Notes under the pieces: model-generated
Databases searched by the model: none
The model's input: the letters and a program-made list of their open reading frames with translations, nothing else
What the model was told of the DNA's origin: nothing
Program-made: the position numbers and the translations under genes
In this document: piece by piece, positions 1 to 10,887 of the stretch
Position numbering within the stretch: position 1 is the first letter of the stretch
Layout: every line of letters starts with the position of its first letter
Assembly: GCA_030068075.1 (NCBI GenBank)
Contig: CM057826.1
Location: forward strand, 46,096,558-46,160,557
Length of the DNA stretch: 64,000 nt
Origin: Paguma larvata
Taxonomy: Eukaryota; Chordata; Mammalia; Carnivora; Viverridae
Direction: 5' to 3'

Positions 1-84
1 AAGGTGAGGGGCAGAGTCTGGACCTGACTGCTAGACCCTAGATTCCCATGTCGTCCATCGCCTGCTAGGGTACGCCTCTGGACA

Positions 85-200
85 AAGTTGTAAATCCTCT
101 TTCTATGTCAGTTCCCTTTGTGAACCGGGGGACGAGAACAGCACCAATTCAGAAAGACTTGGGAGAACCAAATAACATGATGTATACGAACAACTTCAAA
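85..200 (+). repeat. Degenerate MIR-like SINE fragment
   Basis: The stretch has the word order of the MIR core to 3' half (a 'cctctttctatgtcagttcc' block, then 'gtgaaccgggggacgagaacagcacc'), which resembles the MIR 'cctcatctgtaaaatggggataataatagtacc' segment. Divergence is high and no ends can be placed. It could be chance similarity. Confidence 0.3.
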
Positions 201-1660
201 CATTACCTAGAATGTAGGACTCAGTCGTTAATTTCAGGGGCTTTGTTGTTTAAGCAACAGATTATTCCTCATTCTTGATTATGGCCAAGGGACCTGTCCC
301 AGTGATTGGGGTAATTTTGCTCTATCATTTGCTTCCCATAGCTAACGGTCAGCAATGGGTTCATAGACGATTTTATGCAAGTCAATATAACCAAAACAAC
401 AATAAAACAAAGTATGAGGCAATCAAATTAACAAATATTACTAGTGAACTTTAACCTAGCTTCTAAAATTTTCTTAGAGCAAATCCATTTGCCATTTGTG
501 TTAAGGCAGAGAGAGCCAAACCTTGTCCTTTCAAGGAAAGGGAAACAGATTTTGCAATATACAGACATGACGAAGTGGTAAGTGTTGTGGTTATGCACGG
601 AAAGCTGAATGTTTTAAGCACTCATACTGCAAATAGCTTTTGAACTTTTTCTGAATTGCTTTGCAATATGGTAAGGGTGGAGGTAGAAACATTGTTTAAA
701 AAGGAAAAACAAATTAGCTTGTAAGTATCAAAATGTTTTAAAATCCACTAACTCTAACACTATCCTGACCAAAATCCTGTCCCTCCTAGCTTCTTCAGCC
801 ATTTCTAGAAAGGAGACAGAAGCTTAGACCAGCTTCCCTGGGGCACAAAACAGACAGAAAATCCCAGAAGTAAGAAGCCTCATCTGGGTACCTTTCATCT
901 TGGTTGTCAATGGCTCTCTCATAACCCCTGCAGGAGAATGAAATTACACATGAAATCCTAACGAGATTTCTTTTTAAGTTTTTCACATTGACTCTTTTGT
1001 ACCATCCTAGAGCTCACCCATTTATTTTTACATACATTCATAAAGGCTTTGATCTTCCATTAAATTTCACCATTATGAGTTATAGTGTTTTCTTCCTCCG
1101 AAGGCCAGAGTGCATACCTATTTTTTACTTGGCTTACATGGATTTTTATCTAATAACCATAGGTTGCTGTCATTGAACACTTGCTTCTTACCTGCAACCT
1201 ATTACTAGGCCAGCTGAACCTGCAAGACAGAGTGAGTGCTGTGGTTTTGTTAGTCAAAAGAATTCTCTTTGGTAATAATAGTTAGACACCACTATGGTCA
1301 TGAAAAGCAAACCTCAAATTTTTCAAAGAGCTGGCATCACTTGACCAGACACTACTAATAAGGTCCCGTGGATGAATAGCACATGGGTCAAAATGCTGTT
1401 TTCATGTACTCTCTGAAGTAGCACTTAAGACAGAGCCTGGAACAAGCTAAGCAATGCTGATCCTTTGGTTCACCAACACTCACATGTTCCAACGGAAAAA
1501 CTTGATAAGATTCGGGGACACAGCCTACAGAGTAGGACAATAGGAAGCAGGCATAGAGCACTCTTTCACAAGTTGAACCCATTTGAGAGTCTTTGAGATG
1601 ACATTTGTTGCCTGAATCTGGACACTTTACTGGGCAGGGTTCTAGCTGGAGTTACTGAAC
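201..1660. other. No recognised feature
   Basis: I recognise neither an interspersed repeat nor an exon. Open frames stay under 65 codons on both strands, lack any family resemblance and are not flanked by convincing splice signals. Base composition is ordinary AT-rich mammalian DNA without CpG clustering. Confidence 0.5.
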
Positions 1661-1669
1661 TAGACACAT

Positions 1670-1815
1670 GAATATAACCCAAATGAATTTATTCCTTCTA
1701 TGAATACAAATATTCCATGCTGTGCATTGGACCTAGGTGCTAGGGATACAATGATAACCAAGACAGGTATGGTTTTTGCCCTCACGGAGTTTATTGTCTA
1801 GAAAGGGGAGACTTT
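1670..1815 (-). mobile_element. LINE-2 (L2) 3' end, antisense
   Basis: Read on the plus strand it runs from a degenerate 'tttattgag'-type start through 'gtgctagggatacaatgataacc' to 'ccctcacggagtttattgtctag', the reverse complement of the conserved L2 3' end. L2 was active before the placental radiation, so this is a fossil copy with no coding content. Confidence 0.7.
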
Positions 1816-1834
1816 AAAAACCCAGGAACAGTGG

Positions 1835-2060
1835 TCAGCATTTATGGAGAACAATCTATCCCTAGAACCAGCTTAGTTCCTTGTGTATCTTATCTCATTT
1901 AATCTTCACATCAGAAGAAGCCCCATGATCATCCCTATTTTATGGGTAAGGAGCTAGAAACTCATAGAAGCTCAGGAGCTTATACAAAGAGATTCATGGA
2001 GCCAGGAAGAATAATTGCGCTTTGCCTGACTTCATACTCTTCCTGCTAAACCATACCATG
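1835..2060 (-). mobile_element. MIR SINE, antisense
   Basis: The plus strand shows 'tctcatttaatcttcacatc', 'ccctattttatgggtaagga' and 'tagaaactcatagaagctca' in the order expected for the reverse complement of MIR (end of element first, tRNA-like head last). It abuts the L2 fragment upstream. Confidence 0.65.
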
Positions 2061-2394
2061 ATGCAGAAGGAATCTGTTCTCAGGGAACAAAAGGAATTTC
2101 AATGTCCATTCTTCATTTCTTATGTCTTCAATTGCATTTATTTAGGAAGACTTTCAGATTTTCTGATCAGAAAAAGTAACTTGACACAACAGGAAAAGCC
2201 GAAGGTTCAGCCTCCTGCCCATTGCCTCACTGATAGTCTGTCACGAGGGAAATGTCTTTTATAAACACAACCTCACCATGGAAAACATGTGGGAAGACAC
2301 AGATCAACAAAATTTACTTTTCAGTTACAGCCTACTAACCCTTGTGTCTTATCTCAGAATGAAGATTTGTTGGAGCTAACCAGAAAGCATAAAA

Positions 2395-2790
2395 CCCCAC
2401 TCTTCATGGTCTTTTGCTTCATGTCATTATTATTATTTTGTTCACTTATTTATTCTTTGTCTTTACTGGGTTGTAAACTCTAAACCAGTGATCCTCAACC
2501 TTTGCTTCATATTCAAACTACTTGAGAAGTTTAAAAACTAACCCTCACTCTTAGTCACCATCCCAGGACATGTAAATCAGAATCCCTAGAGGTGCCACTT
2601 AAGCCTTGGTATTGTTCAGAGCATGCCTGGTGATTCCAGAGGGTAGCCAAGGTTGAGCACTGAGTTTCAGAGGACAGGTCTTGGGTCACATGCCCCTATC
2701 ACTGTTCATGCTCTGAGTATCATGAACTCTGAAACAGTGCCTCGCACATTAGTGAATACTCAGTAAATGTTTGCTGAATAAGTGAGTAGG
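2395..2790 (+). mobile_element. L2 3' end, sense, interrupted by MER5A
   Basis: The left part ends in 'cacttatttattctttgtct' and the right part resumes with 'ggacaggtcttgggtcacat' and finishes with 'cagtgcctcgcacattagtg', then 'cagtaaatgtttgctgaata'. That is the canonical L2 3' tail order. The interruption at 2486-2662 is a DNA transposon, so the L2 insertion is the older event. Confidence 0.65.
2486..2662 (+). mobile_element. MER5A non-autonomous hAT-Charlie transposon
   Basis: The left end 'cagtgatcctcaacct' and the right end 'aggttgagcactg' are inverted copies of each other apart from a small gap, matching MER5-type terminal inverted repeats. Inside are the family words 'aaatcagaatccctagaggt' and 'cctggtgattccagagg'. 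Length of about 177 bp fits a near-complete MER5A. I could not make out the 8-bp target duplication, which is probably eroded. Confidence 0.8.
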
Positions 2791-2842
2791 TGGAGAGGTG
2801 GATGGTGGGTGGGTGAGAGAGTAAGTGAGTAAGTGAGTGAAG
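2780..2842 (+). repeat. Degenerate GTGA/GGTG simple repeat
   Basis: Loose tandem units of 'gtgagtag', 'ggtggatggtgggtgggtga' and 'gtaagtgagtaagtgagtga' follow directly on the L2 tail. The natural (TGAA)n end of L2 probably seeded it. Confidence 0.6.
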
Positions 2843-3278
2843 AAACTGATAATTATAACAATTACTGGAGTTGAGTAAGTTCTTAGAATGACTATTACTA
2901 CATAACAGTTTACGGTTGATGTTTAGTAGTTCGGGTTCTACATACAACTGTGGCAAGAAGGTTTTAGGTAAGTATATGAAAAAGCATACAGCAAACTGCA
3001 GTGTTCACACCACCTAGAAGTGGAATTTACTCTGCCTTCCTTAATACCGCATTAATCTCCAGTCTTGGCACACTCCCCTTTTGACAGTGCAGGCAGCCGT
3101 TACATCAGAGGTAATGGTTCATTATTATTTCTTCAGTGAATCATGTTTGTCTGAAGGAAGCAAAGATAACAACGAGGAAATTATAGTTTGTGTGGGGTGA
3201 TATGAATGCTTGTAAACCGAGCAGTGAAAGGGAAATGTATGCAAGCAATTGAGAATTCTATCTCTGTCCTCCAAATGC
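2843..3278. other. Non-repeat DNA, no feature recognised
   Basis: No repeat family, exon or RNA gene is recognised. The segment around 3,050-3,150 is more balanced in composition than its surroundings, but I see no motif that assigns a role. Confidence 0.4.
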
Positions 3279-3328
3279 AAAAAAAAACAAAAAAAAAAAA
3301 AACCAAAAAAAACAAAAACCAAAACAAC
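3279..3328 (+). repeat. A-rich low-complexity tract
   Basis: Nearly pure A with scattered C ('aaaaaaaacaaaaaaa', then 'ccaaaaaaaacaaaaacc'). No retroelement body precedes it, so it is not obviously a poly(A) tail. A small antisense frame here codes only a phenylalanine-rich artefact. Confidence 0.85.
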
Positions 3329-4500
3329 TCAGAAGGAGTTTATGCCCTATTCACGTTTTAATTGGGGATGGGAGAAAGACACTGAAGTACCTTCCACACC
3401 TGGGCAACCCACAATTTCCTTGTTACAGTCTTGATCACCCCCCTGGATAATTCTGTGGAATGCCAGTACCACATTGGGCCCACCAATTTTTCTTCCTCCT
3501 CTTCTTCATGTAAAAGTTCAAGTAAGTCTGTGTATATAATAGAGAGCAGTGGAGAAAGTAGTGTTTGTATGGATTTCTGTTGATGTACCTAGTACTGCTT
3601 TGTCACTATGTTACTTGGATGTCTGCCAAAATTATCCTGCCCTCTAATATCTACTTATGAGAGATTGATGAAAAACTCTTTTTGACAGTTTGAGCAAACT
3701 GTAATGTCTGTCCTAAGGTCCTCGGTCAAGTTTCCTCATGACCTCTGATGACCTCTGATTTTGAACTTCTGTTCTGTGAATGTATTTGGTTTAAGACTGA
3801 GTACCACCAATAGACCATACATCACTTTTGTGCAGAATAGAAAAAGGCACCACTTCCTCCAACATGTCCATCTGTCAGAAATATTCCATAATATGGTGAT
3901 TTTTTAATGAACAAAACACTTATTGCCATTTATTGGAAAATTATAAGTGCACAAATCCTATTATGCCTGGGATTTGAATCACCCCCGCACACAGCCTGCA
4001 TACATGTCACCCTTGAGCAGTGCATGAACTTCATACCATATACTCTAAAAGGGCATCTCATCATCATGCTCAAGTTGTCTGTGTCATAACACATTGATTT
4101 AAACTTGGATTTCCGCATTTTTCATTTCATTTCCACCAAAATTACCGGTTCTCGTGTGTACAGATTTTACTAAAGTTTTAAGAAAGCAAAACAAGCTAAA
4201 ATTCAGTAGTATGTGAATATTTTTGTCCCCAAAAGTCCCAAGATCACATCTCCTGGTCCCTATATCTTCTCTGATACAGTCTTTCCTTCTTTCTTCTCTT
4301 CCTACTCTCTATTCCCCCATTCCCCAACTATCTGGACTCTGTCTGATGCCTATCAGTTTAGTTATACTCTTGGTAACTCAAGTGCCTATAGACCTGTGTC
4401 CTTAGGGTCATGTCTTTCCCTCAGGCATCCTATCAAAATAATTTCCCAAACAAAGGAAATTCCTTCCCTATGATAAATTCTGGAGCAAGTGCTAAGAGTT
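3329..4500. other. No recognised feature
   Basis: No repeat or exon recognised. A tandem doublet 'tgacctctgatgacctctga' lies near 3,738. Frames up to 86 codons near 4,213-4,473 are serine- and proline-rich, overlap in two frames and look like pyrimidine-rich DNA rather than protein. Confidence 0.45.
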
Positions 4501-4532
4501 GTTGTTGTTTTTTGTTTTCTTTTTTTTTTTTT
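4501..4532 (+). repeat. T-rich tract
   Basis: Starts with 'gttgttgtt' and continues into a T homopolymer of more than ten bases. Confidence 0.8.
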
Positions 4533-4674
4533 AATCTTGCCATACATGTTTAATCTGGAATTAGGAGTTATTTAATTTGCAGCTGGTTTCTACTTAGTAA
4601 ACATTCTGTAGGCTGTATGTAGGGAGGAGCCATTCAGGGAGTAGAATTAGTAAGAGTTGAAGATACAAATGGCC

Positions 4675-4835
4675 CAATGCATTTACCGGGTCCAGTCCCC
4701 TCATGTTCTGAGAAGAAGTCGAGGCCCAAAAAGAGAGAGTGGCTTGCCTCAAGCCCCACAGCTAAGTAGGGTGGTCGGCCCTGGAAGCAGAGTATCCTGA
4801 TTCCCAGGCCTGGATTCTTTTCAGTACTACCTTTA
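4675..4835 (-). mobile_element. MIR SINE, antisense
   Basis: Plus-strand words 'cgaggcccaaaaagagagag', 'tggcttgcctcaagccccac' and 'agctaagtagggtgg' correspond to the reverse complement of the MIR core ('gaggcccagagaggttaagt', 'cttgcccaaggtcacacagc'). Confidence 0.6.
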
Positions 4836-4874
4836 AAAACTTTCAGTCCATACTCTATATTCTGCTCACATGCC

Positions 4875-5010
4875 AGCCTGGTATCATAAGTATTAGAATC
4901 TTGACACTAGACTCAGACAGTCCTAAGTCTACCACTTATGACCAGGGACTTAACCCTCCCTGGCTTTCTGTTTTCCCATTTGCAAAATGGGTGTGCTAAT
5001 AACATTAAGT
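4875..5010 (+). mobile_element. MIR SINE, sense
   Basis: In sense order: 'gactcagacagtcctaagtc', 'taccacttatgacc', 'gggacttaaccctccctggc' and 'cccatttgcaaaatgggtgt'. These track the MIR core region. The tRNA head and 3' tail are poorly preserved. Confidence 0.65.
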
Positions 5011-5049
5011 AAGAAAATCCAGGCTGAAAAGCAGGATTTTAGAGTCCTG

Positions 5050-5480
5050 TACTTCATTCAGTCAATTAAGTAAGCCGATATTATGAATGCTTAGATATTT
5101 GGAGTACAAAGGTGAATAAATCATCGTCCCCAACTCAATGAATACATCACCTACTAAATGTGTAGTCTTGTAACAGGCTTATGTAAAAAGTACAGAAACA
5201 ACAGAGATGGTCAGACATGTGTGCTGGGTCTCAAAGATGAATAGGAATTCACCAGAAAGAGGTGATAGCCATCCAGCAAGAAGAGGCAGCAGCACATGGT
5301 ACAGCATGAAGACATGAAACCACATGCATAGTATGGGAGGAGTGTAGTGACAATGTCAATAGAGCATTTGGGACAGGGAGCAGAAAGAGACAGCGCTGGA
5401 GGGGTATGTTAAGAATGGATGATGGAAAGAATTGAATGCCATGGTAATAAATTTAGATTTTAACCTATAGATGATTGGGG
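5050..5480 (-). mobile_element. L2 fragment, antisense
   Basis: Starts with the reverse complement of an L2 tail ('ttcattcagtcaattaagta'), passes 'tacaaaggtgaataaatc' and later 'ggaggggtatgttaagaatg' and 'aatttagattttaacctata', which resemble antisense L2 3' region spacing. Heavily diverged; the middle is uncertain. Confidence 0.5.
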
Positions 5481-7029
5481 AGAGCAAACATAATCATAAA
5501 ATAAAAGAAGCACTACCATATTAATCATTGCAGTGATGTTTTTAATGTTTGACTGTTATCCATGTTCTTGATTTATTTCTCAATTTGGGATTACTGATGA
5601 AAAATATTCTAGTTCGAAGCTGTCCACCTGAAAATGGATTGCCTCAAATAAAGTAGCCAAACCAAATGCTGTCACGATGGTGAAAATATAATCTCAGCAG
5701 GCTTTCATTTAATTGAGGGCTTGCGTAATGAAGGAGTTCACTGTAGCTAAAGTAACATGTTCCCTGGATTTAATGAAAACCTGCTTAAAGTATATATAAA
5801 AAGGGTGGAAAGCTGGGTGCATTTTCCATCTGGTACATTTCCTAGGACTTTACTTACCGAGGATCAAATATGACACATGTTGCCGATTTATTCGAGGATA
5901 TGTAATTTTCAAAAGGGAAAAGGTAATTGTGGGATGTCAGTAAAAAATAGATGTCAAAAACAGATGCAGCACTGCAGTTATAATGATGTGAAACACCCAA
6001 GTAGTAAATTTGTAGATCCCTTCTCATTGAGAAATAAAATGTTACGTTTCCTCACCGGATGTGACAGGCACCTGAAAATTTCTAAAATAAAATTTTGGAA
6101 GACATCTGGGCAAGTGTACATGTCAAATATATGTCAAAAAGCTTCTAATGCGGGCAGTTAGCAAGAAGGAATTCTTTAGAATAAACATTTACACTGGAAT
6201 AGTAAAAGAGAAACAAAAAAATTGTTGACTTTTGCTTCACCCCTCTTCTCCAAAATCAAACTGCATAAATGCAAAAATCTTTCCAGCTTCTGCCTAAAAG
6301 GCATTATCTTCAGGCTGTACTATAGCTGCTTTAGAGTTTTAACACAGTGACCAAGACATGGGCATGGAACGTTAAAGTACTAGGCAGAAAACTAATTGGA
6401 AATGGAGGAAGAAACCAGCATGTGCGGCTCTGAAGAGAGGCAGAGGACATAATTTGACCAGCAGGGGTTGGGTTCTCTGTGACTTTGAAGTATTAGGGGT
6501 CAAGGACTGGAGGGAGCTTAGTTTTACACTCCACAGCACATAATGACTGGACGCAGTATCAGCACCGAGCGTCTCAAAAGTACTGACACAGAATGTATAC
6601 ACACACACACACAGTGGATTAACGGGTGTTTAAAGTCCTTCCCTTCCCTATGCATCTTTCTCCCAGCACACATTTACATGGGTTTAGCTTAGGATCCCCA
6701 AGAAGGGGATAGGTATTAAAACAATTGACACATTTCAGTGCAGAAGGTAAGTGCCAAAAACAGTGATTAAAATATAGAAGGAAAAGGCACTGTTCCACTC
6801 ATGTTTCTCTGATAACAGGAAGTGGGGGTATCTGAGTGAACGACAGTCAGTGTAAGTCCCAAAAGAACTTATGTATGTAGAGATGTTTACATCTAAGGGA
6901 AACACATGAGACTGTAGGAAATATCAGACTGTCTTCATACTGTAAGGTTTTATTGAGTTGATAAGTTTTGTAAGCTCGTGAAACGGACACAGATCTTCCC
7001 ATCAATGACTCCATGGATTCCCTTCCTTT
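5481..7029. other. Long non-repeat block, candidate regulatory DNA
   Basis: About 1.5 kb with no repeat I can recognise, unusual for this window. The part at 5,540-6,180 is AT-rich with 'catttaattgag' and 'tgcgtaatgaagg' words. A 94-codon frame at 5,877-6,161 has no family resemblance, no preceding splice acceptor and no codon pattern suggesting a gene. A short AC run occurs near 6,599-6,614. Confidence 0.4.
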
Positions 7030-7315
7030 TGCCTGATTAAATACCATCTGAGCTTAAACATCATCTCCTTACACTCTACCCCATACCCTAAACTTTTAGA
7101 GCCCCCACATTTCTCCTTCATAGTATTTACTTCTGTTTCGTATTGCCCTTCACTTTTAGGCATGTTTTATTCATCTTTGTATCCCTGGTGAACCAAAAGT
7201 ACAATGAAAGCAGGGCAACCTTCTTTTCTTTACCAACAGTGTCTAACACAGTGCCTAACGCATAGTAGTTATTTAATAAATAGTTGTTGAATGCAAGATA
7301 AACAAATGAGAATAA
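7030..7315 (+). mobile_element. L2 3' region, sense
   Basis: Begins with pyrimidine-rich L2 3' region sequence ('catctccttacactctacc'), continues through 'atgttttattcatctttgta' and ends with the recognisable tail 'cacagtgcctaacgcatagt', then 'ttaataaatagttgttgaat'. Confidence 0.65.
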
Positions 7316-7514
7316 ATCAGAGCCAGCTCGTATGGTTAACCCAAAGTAAAGGAAGGAGATGGGTAATCCTGTAGACACAATTTTATTTGGCTAGATTATA
7401 GAGCCTCACACACTTCATTGTCTTTACTCAACCAAAAAACCCAAGTCCCTGAGAATTTAATTAACAAGAACAACAAAGCCAGCACTTACAAAGCACTAAA
7501 ACATCTGCACAATA

Positions 7515-7670
7515 TTCTCAACCTTGGACTCATACAGACCAGAGTTATGACTCTGGTGTAGTCATACAATCGTACTAGTCATGTGAGCTTCAAGAAATCA
7601 CCTAACCACTTGGATGCCTTATCTGCAAAAGAAAAATGAGATTCATTTCATAAGTGCTGTGCAAGGTTTG
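7515..7670 (+). mobile_element. MIR SINE, sense
   Basis: Shows 'ttggactcatacagaccaga', 'agtcatgtgagcttcaagaa', 'atcacctaaccacttggatg' and 'ccttatctgcaaaagaaaaa' in MIR order. The 3' end is lost. Confidence 0.6.
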
Positions 7671-7774
7671 GTATACAAACCATAGTGCTAGTAGACATTT
7701 AAAATAATAAAATAACAAATTATAACTCACTTGTTTACCAGTTGATTTTCTCATGCCAAAACTCTTAAGTTCAT

Positions 7775-7912
7775 AACCCAGGGACAAGCTTCATTTTGTT
7801 TCCTCCCCTGCACTACTAAGCACAGGGCCCAGCCCACAGTAGGTCATTAATAAACATTGGACAGATGGATGGATGAGTGGGTGAATTAGGTGGATGAATG
7901 AATGAGTGAATG
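7775..7912 (+). mobile_element. L2 3' end with GGAT/GAAT tail
   Basis: 'gcacagggcccagcccacag' and 'taggtcattaataaacattg' are the L2 3' tail. It runs straight into 'gatggatggatgagtggg' and 'tggatgaatgaatgagtga', a simple repeat grown from the natural L2 end. Confidence 0.7.
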
Positions 7913-7954
7913 CAGAAATTCCCAGGCAAGACATTATGAATACCAAACTATGTG

Positions 7955-8031
7955 CTAGTTAGAGTAATCTATGGTCTACATTACTAGTACTAGTTAAAAC
8001 ACTAGTTAGAGCACTTTATGGTCTGCACTAG
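7955..8031 (+). repeat. Short local direct duplication
   Basis: 'ctagttagagtaatctatgg' (first copy, 7,955-7,987) and 'ctagttagagcactttatgg' (second copy, 8,002-8,031) both continue into 'tctac/gc...actag'. Two copies of roughly 30 bp sit 47 bp apart (start to start) and are diverged by several substitutions and a 2-bp gap. Confidence 0.7.
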
Positions 8032-8159
8032 ACTTCAGACCATCAAGGGTGAGCATAGAAAAGGTGAGGTGATGATGAAGTAAGAATACTGTGACAAGAA
8101 AGAAAGCATAACATGGTGGGCTTCCACATCCTTGTGGTCATAGTGGATACTTTTGATAG

Positions 8160-8490
8160 AGACTAAATAGTCTTTCATAGTCTGACCCATTTTGTTTTCC
8201 TGCTCTGTGAACTCCAGAAATGCTGAATTTTTTCCAGATTCTCAAATTCCTTTTATTTTCACGTGGTCTTTGAATAGTCTTCTGCCTGGAAACTTTGGTA
8301 TTCTGCCTGGAACCCTTCCCTCTCCTTGTTCTTTGAGTCGGAGTTTAGACAGCTTTTCCTCCTGTATGCCTTTTCTGAGCACTCAAACTTGTTCCCGTCT
8401 TTAACACAATCAGAGCAATTATTCTTCTGTGTTGTGTGTCCATGTTGAAATATTCCTTTTCCCCAGTAGGCTGAGAAGGGGCACATGCCT
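8160..8490 (+). mobile_element. L2 fragment, sense
   Basis: Contains 'tctgcctggaacccttccct' and 'tgccttttctgagcactcaa', which correspond to the L2 stretches normally reading 'ctgcctggaatgctcttccc' and 'cctcagtgaggccttccctg'. Fossil, with no intact frame. Confidence 0.55.
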
Positions 8491-8593
8491 CATTCACACT
8501 GACCATCCTCAAGGACATATTAGTGATATTTATCGAATGAATAACATCATTCTAAGATGTAATGGCTAAAACAATTATCAGAATGTTGCTAGA

Positions 8594-8818
8594 GGGGTGC
8601 CTGGGTGGTTCAGTTGGTTAAGCATATGACTTTGGCTCAGGTCATGATCTCATGGTTCGTGGGTTTGAGCCCCAGGTTGAGCTCTGTGCTGACAGCACAG
8701 AGCCTGGAGCCTGCTTCAATTATCTGTCTCCCTCTCTCTCTCTATGCCCCTTCCCAACTCATGCTCACTCTCGCTCGCTCTCTCTCTCTCTCAAAAATAA
8801 AATAAACATTAAAAAAAG
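8594..8818 (+). mobile_element. CAN-SINE, feliform type
   Basis: Complete tRNA-Lys-derived SINE: head 'ggggtgcctgggtggttcag', 'ggctcaggtcatgatctcat', B-box-like 'ggtttgagcccc', body 'gctgacagcacagagcctgg', CT-rich segment, tail 'caaaaataaaataaacatt' and A7. Imperfect target duplication 'tgttgctagag' before and 'tattcctagag' after (9 of 11). CT tract includes CTCG units. Confidence 0.95.
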
Positions 8819-8879
8819 GCATATTCCTAGAGAAATAAGAAGGGTAGGGATGGTTGGGGCTTAAAGTGGAATAATTTCA

Positions 8880-9330
8880 GATTTTAGTCTTCTCTGAAGG
8901 AACAGAGAGTGAGATGAATAAAAGTACCCAGTAAGCAATAGAACAGAAGTGCACAAGAGCAAAGGCAGGGCTGCAGTGGATGACATCTCCAGAGAAGAAC
9001 AAAGGGTGAAAAAAACATACATACACCTAGGGACTAGAAGGAAGAAAAGGAACTGACAGGGGAGTTATGTTACAGAAGCCAAGAAAGAAAAAATGTTTCT
9101 CAAAGGAGTAGACATGGCCAGACCCTGGAAGTGGAATTTTAAAAAGCCATTAAAGCAAAGGGCATGTGCTAAAGGAACTGGATGATGGGTTGGAGACAAC
9201 CACTATAGCCCACCGGAGCCAGGAGAAGGGTGGGATGAGAACTCGAATGGGCTACTTGGCCAAGGGCAGATGTTATGGAGACAAGGTAGACTTCCACCTG
9301 TCAACAGCAATGAACATGGAGAGATGGAAG
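8880..9330 (-). mobile_element. L2 fragment, antisense (diverged)
   Basis: 'gacatctccagagaagaaca', 'ctagaaggaagaaaaggaac' and 'gttacagaagccaagaaaga' follow the order of an antisense L2 3' ORF2 region ('gtgtcacagaagccaaggga'). The distal part after about 9,135 is doubtful. Confidence 0.45.
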
Positions 9331-9889
9331 ACGGTAGAGAAAACACCAAGGAAGAGAAGCGTAAGCTAGAAAGTCACTGGTATTATTCTGTCTTTGAATC
9401 CTCTTTGTTCCTTATGCTCCTTTCTTTCAGTGAAGCAGAGTTAGGCATGTTGTCGTATAGGATGCTTTTGTGGCTTCCCAAACATTTGACGAAGTATGCT
9501 CTGGAGTGATTGGAAAGGAAAAAACCATCACCACTCCTTTCTGAATATCTTTGTACTTTGTTGTATAGCTTCTAGGAATTTCGGTATCTCCATGTCCACC
9601 GAACTGTCAGCTTGCTGTGTGCTGTCTTGGAACCCTTCCTGATTTCTTCGTGTATGCATGCCTTGTCAAGAAGTTTATAGTACAGTTAGGAAGGCAATAG
9701 GGATATTGTCATTTGCTTTAGTGTCTTGGCAGTAACCAGTTTCCACATTCGCTACTTAACGAATGTCTACTGAAGTGAAATCAAGCTGGGCTAATGTTCT
9801 TTTCTGCCATGAGGCTTGACTTTCACACTCTTTCTTCCAAGTGGGTGAAAAACACTTTAGAAAGAAGACTACTCTTCCATGAATTACTA
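9331..9889. other. No recognised feature
   Basis: No repeat, exon or RNA structure recognised. A 79-codon frame overlaps the preceding L2 remnant and is unconvincing. Confidence 0.45.
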
Positions 9890-10120
9890 AGAATAGTAGC
9901 TAATCTACACTGAGCACTGTACAAAACACTTTATTTACATTCAATCTTCCAAACAATTCTAGAAGGTACATTTTTATCCCCATTTCATGGATATGGAAAC
10001 TGAGACCTGGGGAAGTTAAGGAACTTATTAATCCAAGCTCATGCTATAAGTAAATGACTCAGCTGCCATTTGAATTCAGGCTTGTCTGAGTCCAGAGACC
10101 AGTCAGCTAGACTATCCTTT
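9890..10120 (-). mobile_element. MIR SINE, antisense, near full length
   Basis: Plus strand reads 'gagcactgtacaaaacactt', 'ttatccccatttcatggata', 'tggaaactgagacctgggga' and 'agttaaggaacttattaatc', then 'tttgaattcaggcttgtctg'. This is the reverse complement of MIR from its 3' end to the tRNA-like head, one of the clearer MIRs here. Confidence 0.75.
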
Positions 10121-10624
10121 ATTTGGTCACCTATTCTCTCATCTCCCCTAAGATACATACCCAGAGAAAGTCAGGATTATGGCATTCTGCAAGGGAACTT
10201 TTCTTGTACCTTTTCCCTCATTTGCCCTCCAGCCCTGATAGAAGCCAGGGTTTCTAGTGTATTTGGCATGGACACTGCCTCATTTGTCAGTAGAACCCTG
10301 AGAGGGGTCTTTTCAGCCATCTTCCTCCTTAAACAGGATCCCTGCTGAATATGGGACAACCCTCATTCTTGGCACAAAGCTCACCTGGTTGCTAACGCAC
10401 TTATGTCCAGGGGACAAAGCTTTACCTGGTTATTCAATTTGCTTTAGATTCACTGAGCAATATAAGCATGGTGTTTCAAGATTAACTAATTTGATTAACT
10501 CCTCTGAATAACGGGGATGGCTCTTCTTGAATCTCTGATCAGCTTTGTTTTAGGGAATTTTACAGGCAAAAAAGGCAAATCCACAAGGGTATTTGATCTT
10601 AAGGACTTCCCAGGGCCAGTCCTT
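10121..10624. other. No recognised feature
   Basis: A 92-codon plus frame and a 60-codon minus frame overlap here. Neither resembles a known family, and opposing open frames over the same bases argue against coding. Confidence 0.4.
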
Positions 10625-10640
10625 AAAACTGACCATTTCT

Positions 10641-10887
10641 GGGGCACCTGGGTGGCTCAGTTGGTTAAGCGACCGACTTCGGCTCAGGTCATGATCTCAC
10701 AGTCTGTGAGTTCGAGCCCTGCGTCAGGCTCTGTGCTGATGGCTCAGAGCTTGGAGCTTGCTTCGGATTCTGTGTCTCCCTCTCTCTCTGCCCTTCCCCT
10801 GCTCATACTCTGTCTCTATGTCTCTGAAAAATAAATTTAAAAATGTTAAAAAAATTTTTTTTTAATTTAAAAACAAAACAAAACAAA
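10641..10887 (+). mobile_element. CAN-SINE, young, with perfect 16-bp target duplication
   Basis: Full-length feliform CAN-SINE ('ggggcacctgggtggctcag' to 'gaaaaataaatttaaaaatg' plus a long A/T-rich tail containing AAAAC units). The 16-bp direct repeat 'aaaactgaccatttct' lies immediately before (10,625-10,640) and after (10,888-10,903) without mismatch. Long tail, intact B-box region ('gagttcgagccc') and perfect duplication all point to a recent insertion relative to the other SINEs. Confidence 0.97.

Noticed and set aside
8594..8818. tRNA gene call from the A-box and B-box-like words in the SINEs
   Set aside because: The heads are tRNA-derived but are followed by SINE bodies and tails. No intact cloverleaf with acceptor stem is present in any copy.
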